Assembly: GCF_900112695.1 (NCBI RefSeq)
Contig: NZ_FOMT01000001.1
Location: forward strand, 124,001-188,000
From: Paenibacillus catalpae
GTDB taxonomy: Bacteria; Bacillota; Bacilli; Paenibacillales; Paenibacillaceae
Length of the DNA stretch: 64,000 bases
Direction: 5' to 3'
Part shown: positions 9,132-16,248 of the stretch, piece after piece
How the letters are laid out: every line of letters starts with the position of its first letter
Position numbering within the stretch: the first letter of the stretch is position 1
The notes under the pieces: model-generated
Told to the model about the DNA's origin: nothing
Seen by the model: only the letters and a program-made list of their open reading frames with translations
Databases searched by the model: none
Program-made: the position numbers and the translations under genes

Positions 9132-10049
9132 GTGCGAATTCATTACAGCAAGAGCAGAACTTCATTTATCAAATTTCTATACATACTGCCCTTTATGATC
9201 TTACTCGGCATCTTTGCCTACTACCCTCTGTATGGGTGGGTATATGCCTTCTTCGACTATATGCCTCCGATCCCTCTTTCCCAGTCGCCCTTTGTTGGCC
9301 TGAAATGGTTTCGTTCTTTGGTCGAAAACCAGGTGAAGATCGATCAGCTTCTTCAGATTATTAAAAACACGTTTGGCATGAGCGGCTTGAATCTGCTATT
9401 CTCCTGGCTTCCGATGATCTTTGCCATATTCCTGACGGAGATTAAGGCGGTCCGATTCCGGAAGTTTATACAGACGGTGACGACCCTTCCGAACTTTATC
9501 AGCTGGGTATTGGTTTATTCATTGGCGTTTTCCATGTTCTCGAGTGAAGGGATCATTAATGGCCTCTTGAAGATGCTTGGATTTACCGATTCGCCTGTAT
9601 TGTTCCTTCAAAACTCCGACCACGTTTGGCTTACGATGTGGATGTGGTCGACTTGGAAAGCATTAGGCTGGTCCGCCATTTTGTATATTGCGGCAATTAT
9701 GGGGATCGATGATTCGCTTTATGAAGCCGCGCATGTTGACGGTGCGACGCGGATGCAGATTATTTGGTATGTTGTATTGCCAAGCATGATCCCGACTTAC
9801 TTTGTTTTATTAATGCTGCAAATTGCGAGCTTCTTGAATAATGGCTTGGAGCAATATTTCGTGTTTCAGAATGCTTTTAACAAAGATACGATACAGGTTT
9901 TGGACTTATATGTATACAACCTGGCAATGGGAGGCGGCAGTTATTCCGTTTCCGTCGCGATCAGTATGCTGAAGAGCTTGATTAGCGTGGTGCTGCTCTT
10001 TTCCGTGAACAAATTATCCAAATTGCTGAGAGGAGAGAGCATCGTATGA
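9132..10049 (+). CDS. CUT1-type sugar ABC permease, LplB-like
   Basis: Inner-membrane permease of a binding-protein-dependent oligosaccharide importer, 305 residues. GTG start with AGGTGG 9 bases upstream. Several hydrophobic helices are visible, beginning FLYILPFMILLGIFAYYPLYGW. The EAA loop that docks the ATPase is EAAHVDGATRMQ followed by LPS. This is the LplB/YteP branch of CUT1 permeases, seen mostly in Bacillales with 500-residue binding proteins. The 3' end overlaps the next permease by 4 bases (ATGA), so the two are translationally coupled. No ATPase gene is nearby; an MsmX-like shared ATPase is expected from family knowledge. The substrate is unknown, with plant-wall oligosaccharide inferred from the neighbours. 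Confidence 0.9.
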   Translation: MRIHYSKSRTSFIKFLYILPFMILLGIFAYYPLYGWVYAFFDYMPPIPLSQSPFVGLKWFRSLVENQVKIDQLLQIIKNTFGMSGLNLLFSWLPMIFAIFLTEIKAVRFRKFIQTVTTLPNFISWVLVYSLAFSMFSSEGIINGLLKMLGFTDSPVLFLQNSDHVWLTMWMWSTWKALGWSAILYIAAIMGIDDSLYEAAHVDGATRMQIIWYVVLPSMIPTYFVLLMLQIASFLNNGLEQYFVFQNAFNKDTIQVLDLYVYNLAMGGGSYSVSVAISMLKSLISVVLLFSVNKLSKLLRGESIV

Positions 10050-10957
10050 GTAAAGTGAAAGTACAGACCAGCGCAACCGACAAAATGATTTCTGTCTTGA
10101 TCTATACGATGTTCTCCCTGTTTGCTCTTATATGCGTTTATCCCTTTTACTCCATTATCATTAACACTATCAGCGCGAACGATATCAGTGCCAGAGGCGA
10201 CGTTGTATTTTTCCCGAAGCAGATTCATTTCCAGAACTATCTGGATGTGTTTAAAATACCGGGACTATGGGACGCTGCTGTAATATCTCTGGGCAGAACT
10301 TTAATAGGCACAACCTTGACGGTGGGTGCATCCGCTTTTCTGGGCTTTATGTTTACCCAGGAGGATATGTGGGGCAGAAGATTTTGGTACCGGTTTACGG
10401 TTATTACGATGTTTTTTAATGCCGGAGTTATTCCATGGTATTTGACGATGAAATCTCTGCATCTGACCAATAACTTTCTGGCTTATATCCTGCCTACAAT
10501 CGTAGCCCCATTTTTTATCATTCTAGTAAAGACCTTTGTAGAATCGACCCCAAAGGAATTGCAGCAGGCGGCAAGTATTGACGGGGCCGGGATTATGACT
10601 CTCTTTTTCAGAATTATGCTGCCTATCAGCAAGCCTATACTAGCAACCGTTGCTATATTCTCGGCCGTTGATCAGTGGAATGCCTTTCAGGATACGCTGC
10701 TTTTGGTTACGGACAGCAAGCTTTATAGCTTGCAGTTCATACTTTATAACTACATTAATCAGGCAAGCTCATTATCTACCATGGTCAACCTGCAAAATGC
10801 CGGTTCAACCGCCATGGCAAGCTTGTCGACCAAGCAGACCACGACTTCTATTCGCATGACCGTCACCATTATTGTTGTGGCACCGATTTTGCTGGTTTAT
10901 CCAATATTCCAAAGGTTCTTCGTAAAGGGAGTTATGATCGGTGCAGTAAAAGGTTAA
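10046..10957 (+). CDS. CUT1-type sugar ABC permease, LplC-like
   Basis: Second membrane subunit, 303 residues, partner of the permease that overlaps it by 4 bases. It has a hydrophobic first helix (LIYTMFSLFALICVYPF), about six helices overall and the EAA motif QAASIDGAGIMT with RIMLPISKP. Length and motif order match LplC-type permeases. The binding protein gene follows after 42 bases. Confidence 0.9.
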   Translation: MSKVKVQTSATDKMISVLIYTMFSLFALICVYPFYSIIINTISANDISARGDVVFFPKQIHFQNYLDVFKIPGLWDAAVISLGRTLIGTTLTVGASAFLGFMFTQEDMWGRRFWYRFTVITMFFNAGVIPWYLTMKSLHLTNNFLAYILPTIVAPFFIILVKTFVESTPKELQQAASIDGAGIMTLFFRIMLPISKPILATVAIFSAVDQWNAFQDTLLLVTDSKLYSLQFILYNYINQASSLSTMVNLQNAGSTAMASLSTKQTTTSIRMTVTIIVVAPILLVYPIFQRFFVKGVMIGAVKG

Positions 10958-10999
10958 CTTGAGCCATTATAATACATGAAATGATTCGGGGGGATGTAA

Positions 11000-12784
11000 A
11001 TGAGCAACAGCAATAAAGCATTCAAAAAATGGACGTTGTTATCGGTTACGGGTATCTTCTTATTGTCGACAGCATTAGCAGGGTGTCAAAACGCTTCCAA
11101 TCAATCGCCAAGTACATCATCAGAGCCTAGTAATGAGGCAGGCACATCCCAGTCCGGCAAAGGAATCGATCACAGCAAGCCGCTTACCATTACCGTCTAT
11201 AACAATGCGGCCAATTATCAGGGAGAGCAGACAGGGTGGTATGGAAAGCTCATCAAGGATAAGTTCAATATCACGTTGAATATTCTTGCTCCTCAGGTTG
11301 CCGGCGATCAATTGTACAAGACAAGAACCGCAGCCGGAAATTTAGGTGACCTCCTGATTATCGATAATGACCAGCTGGAAGAATTAATTCCGGCAGGGCT
11401 GGTTATGGATATCACGGACAAGTTGAAAAATACGCAATACCTGTCCAAATATGTGGACAATCATTTCAAGCCGTTTAATGCTGCCTTTGATAAGGTAAAC
11501 CCGGATGGAAAAATTTATGCCATGCCGACTTTTGAAGCGGATACTTCTCCAACAACATTCTCGGAAGAAATCCCTTACTCCAGCCCGATAATGCCTTGGG
11601 ATTATTACAAGGGAGTTGGAGCTCCCAAGCTCAATAATCTGACAGACCTTCTAAATGTATTAAAGGAAATGCAAAAGAAATATCCTGCCACGCCAGACGG
11701 CAAAAAAATTGTTCCGATTACCTTGTGGAAAGATTGGGATGGCGGAAGCATGGAAAATGTACGCTGGCTCAGCAACTGGTACGGCTATGAGCAGCCGGAC
11801 GGAACGACAACCATTCAATTAAATGCAAAAGGTGATATCGTTCCGCTCATTGACGATAACAGCATGTACAAAAAGATATTGCAATTCTATTTCACCGCTA
11901 ATCAGATGGGGCTTGTAGATCCCGACTCTGCCTCGCAGGATTGGAACAAGGTCTCGGAAAAGCTGACCAATAAGCAGGTTCTTCTCTTGTGGTACTCCTG
12001 GCAGAGAGGTTTCTACAACTCCATTGAAAGAGGCAAAAACGGCGATGGCAATGTGGCCGTTCCGATTGCCGACACTCGTATCATTCAGAGCAGCGATGCT
12101 TATTACGGGAATGGCAGGGTATTCGCCCTTGGTTCAAAGGCGAAGGAGCCTGAAAGAATTATGGAATTCCTTGATTGGATGGTTTCGCCTGAAGGACTTC
12201 GTTATTATACAAATGGATTTGAAGGCTTCAATTACGAAAAGACCGCAGATGGCAAGTTCAAGCTTACCGAAATCGGACAAACCGCCTTCCAGAAAAACAC
12301 GCCGGTTCCGGATGAGTACGGCGGCGGCGGCTACCAGGATGGACAAAGCAAGATTAACAGTATGATTATGAGCGATTTTGTCGTCGATCCGGATACAGGG
12401 GAATTTTATAACAGCACTTATTGGAGCTCAACCATCGAGGCAAACAAGACGGCACTCACTACAGACTGGCAGAATACCTATAGCGCAACAAATGCAACCG
12501 AGTATTACATGAAAAACAATATGATTGATATCGTGCCGAATATCAATACAAGTCTTGGAAGTGATTCGTCGGACATTAAAAACAAACGCAGCCAGATTTC
12601 GGATTACGTTAAGAATACATCCTGGAAGATGGTATTCGCGAAGAGCCAAGCAGAATTCGATCAATTATGGACAAAGATGAAGAGCGACGTAGTAGGACTC
12701 GGTTGGAATGATGTTGTTGCAGCCGATACGGAGAAAGCTCAAAAAATCGTAAAAATGCGTGCCGATGCAACAGCCAGCAAGTAA
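11000..12784 (+). CDS. Sugar-binding lipoprotein of ABC importer, LplA-like
   Basis: Extracellular solute-binding lipoprotein, 594 residues. The signal peptide ends in a lipobox (LSTALAGC, Cys near residue 29), then a Ser/Asn-rich linker, then a type-I binding protein fold with TITVYNNAANYQGE and a C-terminal YVKNTSWKMVFAKSQAEFDQLW segment. The length fits the large LplA/YtcQ family that accompanies LplB/LplC permeases. A GGGGGG ribosome site precedes the ATG. It delivers an unidentified oligosaccharide to the two upstream permeases. A stable hairpin follows the stop, before the esterase gene. Confidence 0.9.
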   Translation: MSNSNKAFKKWTLLSVTGIFLLSTALAGCQNASNQSPSTSSEPSNEAGTSQSGKGIDHSKPLTITVYNNAANYQGEQTGWYGKLIKDKFNITLNILAPQVAGDQLYKTRTAAGNLGDLLIIDNDQLEELIPAGLVMDITDKLKNTQYLSKYVDNHFKPFNAAFDKVNPDGKIYAMPTFEADTSPTTFSEEIPYSSPIMPWDYYKGVGAPKLNNLTDLLNVLKEMQKKYPATPDGKKIVPITLWKDWDGGSMENVRWLSNWYGYEQPDGTTTIQLNAKGDIVPLIDDNSMYKKILQFYFTANQMGLVDPDSASQDWNKVSEKLTNKQVLLLWYSWQRGFYNSIERGKNGDGNVAVPIADTRIIQSSDAYYGNGRVFALGSKAKEPERIMEFLDWMVSPEGLRYYTNGFEGFNYEKTADGKFKLTEIGQTAFQKNTPVPDEYGGGGYQDGQSKINSMIMSDFVVDPDTGEFYNSTYWSSTIEANKTALTTDWQNTYSATNATEYYMKNNMIDIVPNINTSLGSDSSDIKNKRSQISDYVKNTSWKMVFAKSQAEFDQLWTKMKSDVVGLGWNDVVAADTEKAQKIVKMRADATASK

Positions 12785-12805
12785 AAACAGAATTTTATAA
12801 AGGTT

Positions 12806-12836
12806 GAGGGGTATGTATGAGTATCACATATCCCTC
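12806..12836 (+). other. Intercistronic stem-loop after binding-protein gene
   Basis: GAGGGGTATGT (12806-12816) pairs with ACATATCCCTC (12826-12836) over 11 bp with one G-U and a 9-base loop. No T-tract follows, so it is not a simple terminator. It may stabilise the upstream mRNA segment. Confidence 0.5.
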
Positions 12837-12863
12837 TGATTATTAGGAAGGGAGTAATGAAGC

Positions 12864-14402
12864 ATGCTTAGAGTTGTAAAAGTGGAAAACGGGACGGTAC
12901 AAGGGCTCCCGGCAGCCGATCCCCGGATTACAAGTTTCAAAGGTATTCCTTTTGCCGCTCCTCCCGTAGGAGAGAACCGCTGGCGTGCCCCGCAGCCGGC
13001 CGAGAATTGGGATGGCGTGCTGAAAGCGTATGAATATTCGCCGATTCCGCTGCAGGTCAGACAGGAACTCGACGATAACAATATTTATACGCGGGAATGG
13101 GCCGTGGAACCGGACATTGCCATGGATGAGGATTGTCTTTACCTAAACGTGTGGACGCCGGCTAACCGTGAGGATGAGAAGCTGCCGGTGTACGTATGGT
13201 ACTTCGGCGGCGGCCTGCAGGTTGGTCATCCTTCCGAAATGGAATTTGATGGCGAACGCATTGCCAGAAGAGGTATCGTGGTTGTTACCATCAACTATCG
13301 GTTGAATGCATTCGGATTTCTATGCCATCCTGAAATTACGGAAGAAGCGCCGGAAGCGCCTGCGAATTTCGGTCATCTGGATCAGCAGGCCGCAACAAGA
13401 TGGGTTAAACGTAATATTGCGGCTTTCGGCGGTGATCCGGACAACATAACCATTGGAGGACAATCTGCCGGCGGCGGCAGTGTCATGAACCAGCTCACTT
13501 CACCACAAAACAATGGCCTCTTTCAAAGAGCGATCGTTCAGAGCGGATTATTTACGAAGCTTTACCCGAGTACACGCGCACCAAAGTTTCTGCGCGATTT
13601 AGAAGAAGCCGAGCAGGAGGGTATTCAATTCTTCGACTTTCTCGGTGTTTCCTCGCTTGCCGAAGCCCGGAAACTTGATGCGGTGTATGTACGGAACAAG
13701 ATGGTGGAATATCAAGCGTTCTGGGGCACCGTCGTAGATCATAAGTTCAGTGTAGGCAACGCGTTCGAGCTTTTCCTGCAAAACAAGCGCTGGCTGGTGC
13801 CCGTCATGTTTGGCCATACGTCGTCCGAGTTTTTCAGCATTCCCGAGGCTGCTACGTTGGAAGAGGTCCATGCTATGGCCGTCGAGTTGTTTGGTGATCA
13901 TGCCAATGCATTTCTGGAGCTATGCGGATATTCGTCAGGCAGCCTTGAAGAGGTCAAGAAAAAAGCTTCGGTAAGCGGAATCGAATATGCCATCCGGATT
14001 GCAGGTCAGGCTAATGCCGACACCGGAGCCAATATTCCGCTCTACTATTACAATTTCGATGCGGAAATTCCAGGGTGGGATAATCCTGGGACGTTCCATT
14101 CGGTCGATCTTTGGTTCTTCTTCGAAACCCTCGCCAAATGCTGGAGGCCGTTCGTCGGTAAGCATTACGACTTAGCCCGCCAAATGTGCAATTACTGGGC
14201 GAACTTTATCCGTGACGGAGATCCGAATGGTAAAGATTCCACGGGAGAGGATTTGCCGCATTGGGAGCCCTATACGCCGAATGCACCGTACGGCATGAGG
14301 TTTGCGGATCAAGCCGAGTTTTTCAGGGAACAGCCTAATGACATGATGAAATTCCTCGTGAAGCAATATTTCAAGGAGAATCGGTTAGTTTCGAAATCAT
14401 GA
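12864..14402 (+). CDS. Type-B carboxylesterase
   Basis: Alpha/beta-hydrolase esterase of 512 residues. The oxyanion-hole segment YVWYFGGGLQVG and the nucleophile elbow GGQSAGGGSV (Ser201) are visible. By position the other triad members are Glu322 (GHTSSEFFS) and His412 (GTFHSVD). These spacings are nearly the same as Ser189-Glu310-His399 of Bacillus subtilis p-nitrobenzyl esterase PnbA. No signal peptide, so it is cytoplasmic. It is placed last in the importer operon, 79 bases after the binding protein, and likely removes acyl groups from imported oligosaccharides; the natural substrate is inferred. Its end overlaps the convergent AraC gene by 32 bases. Confidence 0.9.
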   Translation: MLRVVKVENGTVQGLPAADPRITSFKGIPFAAPPVGENRWRAPQPAENWDGVLKAYEYSPIPLQVRQELDDNNIYTREWAVEPDIAMDEDCLYLNVWTPANREDEKLPVYVWYFGGGLQVGHPSEMEFDGERIARRGIVVVTINYRLNAFGFLCHPEITEEAPEAPANFGHLDQQAATRWVKRNIAAFGGDPDNITIGGQSAGGGSVMNQLTSPQNNGLFQRAIVQSGLFTKLYPSTRAPKFLRDLEEAEQEGIQFFDFLGVSSLAEARKLDAVYVRNKMVEYQAFWGTVVDHKFSVGNAFELFLQNKRWLVPVMFGHTSSEFFSIPEAATLEEVHAMAVELFGDHANAFLELCGYSSGSLEEVKKKASVSGIEYAIRIAGQANADTGANIPLYYYNFDAEIPGWDNPGTFHSVDLWFFFETLAKCWRPFVGKHYDLARQMCNYWANFIRDGDPNGKDSTGEDLPHWEPYTPNAPYGMRFADQAEFFREQPNDMMKFLVKQYFKENRLVSKS

Positions 14403-15192
14403 CAGGCGTGTCCCGAACCTCTTCTAAAGGGTCGGTATGTCTTTGAAATTTCCGTGGCGAATAACCGGTTGCTTGTTTGAATTGCCGGCAGAAATGTTCC
14501 ACATTTTGATACCCGCACCGATAAGCAACTTCGGTAATGGTTTGAGAGCCATGAAACAAATATTCTTTGGCTAGTCGAATTCGGCTGCTTATAACATCTT
14601 CTATGCAGGAAATACCAAAGGTTTTTTTGTAAATAGTCTGCAGATAGCCCGGGCTGATCCGGAGGGAATCCGCCATTTTCGGCACCGTCCAGTGATCACC
14701 CGGGTTGCTCTGAATGGCTGCCCGCAGTTTTAATAAATCGTAGTATTGCGTCGTAAAGCCATCATGGAAATAGGACTCCAACAGCTTGTTGAATAACGTA
14801 TGGAGTAGACAATCAATGGAGGATTTCTTGTAATCCCGGTTAAAGTTATGCTCGATAACCAGCAGCTCGAACAGCTTGTGGCAATAGTCCGGATCATCCA
14901 ATGCAAATGGAATGCCAAATGGAAGCGAAGTTTTTGAGACGAACGGCTCATCCGACTCAAATCGTATCCAGTTATTTATATATTTCTCGGCGCAGGCCTG
15001 ATAGTATATTTTCTGATGGGCTTGGTAGAGGATAGCGCTGTGGGGAGGGTATTTCTTGAGTTCACCATTGACCCAGAATTGAGCAGGGGTCTTGGTAATG
15101 ACCAGAAGCCAGCATTGATGGCCTTGGGGAATATCAAATATAAAATTGCCAGCATGCGTAGCATCGCTTTCCACATAGTAAATATGGTTCAT
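14371..15192 (-). CDS. AraC-family transcriptional regulator
   Basis: 273 residues. The ATG at 15192 is chosen because a GGAGAG ribosome site lies just upstream; an extension to 15480 would start inside the intergenic region and lacks such a site. The N-terminal part resembles a cupin-like sensing domain (DIPQGHQCWLLVITKTPAQFWV). The C-terminal 100 residues hold two helix-turn-helix motifs (VPKMADSLRISPGYLQTIYKKTFG and ITEVAYRCGYQNVEHFCRQFKQATGYSPRKFQ). This is the XylS/AraC layout of a ligand-responsive activator. It faces the importer/esterase operon convergently and overlaps the end of the esterase gene, so it may control that operon. The ligand is unknown. Confidence 0.9.
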   Translation of the reverse strand: MNHIYYVESDATHAGNFIFDIPQGHQCWLLVITKTPAQFWVNGELKKYPPHSAILYQAHQKIYYQACAEKYINNWIRFESDEPFVSKTSLPFGIPFALDDPDYCHKLFELLVIEHNFNRDYKKSSIDCLLHTLFNKLLESYFHDGFTTQYYDLLKLRAAIQSNPGDHWTVPKMADSLRISPGYLQTIYKKTFGISCIEDVISSRIRLAKEYLFHGSQTITEVAYRCGYQNVEHFCRQFKQATGYSPRKFQRHTDPLEEVRDTPVMISKLTDSP

Positions 15193-15260
15193 CCTATCTC
15201 TCCTTTCTAAATAACATGATAGCAGAATCAAAAATTGTATGTAACTATGTAGTGTGTTGG

Positions 15261-15297
15261 CCAAACGGCAGAAATTCCGTTTGGTTTTTTTGCCGTT
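15261..15297 (+). terminator. Intrinsic-terminator-like hairpin with a competing alternative stem
   Basis: CCAAACGG (15261-15268) pairs with CCGTTTGG (15277-15284) and is followed by seven T. AACGGCA (15264-15270) can instead pair with TGCCGTT (15291-15297), which would break the first stem. It sits between divergent genes, so on the plus strand it could only act in a leader of the SF0329-family gene. Confidence 0.4.
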
Positions 15298-15401
15298 TAC
15301 CGACTCCGGACAAAAAGCCGCTGTGTTGGTTATTGAATTATGGATATAATAGAATGACTGCCTTGGTAGGCATTTATTCATATAGAACATAGGAGGATTA
15401 C

Positions 15402-15971
15402 ATGTCCTGGAGCAAATTGAAGCAACAACTGGAGAGTTTTCTCTGTCCTGCATTAATTGGGAGGTTCGAATACCGCGCAACCAGCTATCGTTATTTACCC
15501 GACAAAGCAGGACTTTGTTATATTGCGGTAGACAAAAAGAACGTACTCAATATGAGTGATGCGACTACATCTATTAGATGGTATCAGACGGAGATGGAAA
15601 TTAAGAATGATTCAAATATCCAAATTCCTATTAGCAGTGAAGAAATGGAAACGATCAGAAAAGATACGAAAGGGCTAGTTCCGGAGGATCGTCTAAAAGT
15701 AATGGCAAGAGGGAGAAAACTATCCGAACTTGCAAAGGAGCTTTTATCAGCACAGTCAGCATTAAGCAAATCAAACTTTACGGTTGAAGCTAACAAGTTT
15801 CTAGCCCTTTCTATAGAGGAAAGTTTAGAGAGCAAGGATATCTTATTAAATATTCTGGCATTGGTGGACAGACGAGTTGGGAAAAAGCGGATTTTAAACA
15901 TGGGCGAGAGGATAAAGTTAAAGCATCCCATTGTGCAGTATTTTTATGAACTACGGCTTAGCACGTTTTGA
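15402..15971 (+). CDS. SF0329-family protein of unknown function
   Basis: 189-residue soluble protein with an AGGAGG site before the ATG. I recognise the family by its start, MSWSKLKQQLESFLCPALIGRFEY, with the ATSYRYLPDKAGLCYIAVDKK and VLNMSD segments typical of SF0329-like proteins. No catalytic motif or membrane segment is visible. The C-terminal half (about 75-189) is helical and charged. It stands alone between two transport regions and ends in a good terminator, so it is monocistronic. Function unknown. Confidence 0.75.
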   Translation: MSWSKLKQQLESFLCPALIGRFEYRATSYRYLPDKAGLCYIAVDKKNVLNMSDATTSIRWYQTEMEIKNDSNIQIPISSEEMETIRKDTKGLVPEDRLKVMARGRKLSELAKELLSAQSALSKSNFTVEANKFLALSIEESLESKDILLNILALVDRRVGKKRILNMGERIKLKHPIVQYFYELRLSTF

Positions 15972-15991
15972 AATTAATGAGTTTCTGTAAG

Positions 15992-16016
15992 CCTCCCTTT
16001 TCCGGGAGGTTTTTTT
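15992..16016 (+). terminator. Rho-independent terminator
   Basis: CCTCCC/GGGAGG stem with a 6-base loop (15992-16009) followed directly by a run of T, 20 bases after the SF0329-family stop codon. Confidence 0.85.
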
Positions 16017-16068
16017 CGTTGCGGCGACTATATGAGTGAAGCGCTTTATATTTTTTTCGATTGGAATA

Positions 16069-16082
16069 TTAAACCGCTTAAA
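16069..16082 (+). promoter_or_regulatory. LacI-type operator, upstream copy (imperfect)
   Basis: TTAAACCGCTTAAA matches 12 of 14 positions of the perfect palindrome at 16124-16137; the two centres are 55 bp apart, about five helical turns. An ATGACA/TACAAT pair with a long 19-base spacer (16085-16115) lies between them and may be the promoter. Confidence 0.55.
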
Positions 16083-16123
16083 AGATGACATTCTTTCAAA
16101 TAAAGCGCATACAATTTACAAAA

Positions 16124-16137
16124 TTAAACCGGTTTAA
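16124..16137 (+). promoter_or_regulatory. LacI-type operator, perfect palindrome
   Basis: TTAAACCGGTTTAA is a 14-bp perfect palindrome with a central CG, typical of LacI/GalR operators. It lies 111 bp before a transport operon that itself encodes a LacI-family regulator (23177-24223), so autoregulation is the likely purpose. Confidence 0.65.
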
Positions 16138-16248
16138 CATGCAGCGGAGGTGAGCGGTCGGGTCTTAACGGCAGCTAAGAATCGGCTTAAAGGCAAGAAC
16201 AAAGGAAAGAGCAGTCGAAACTAGCAAAGTTCATGAATGGAGGGGTCA

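Noticed and set aside
16031..16050. TGAAGCGCTTTAT as a cre site
   Set aside because: The AAGCGCTT core looks similar but spacing does not fit the consensus; the nearby LacI-type palindromes explain the region better.
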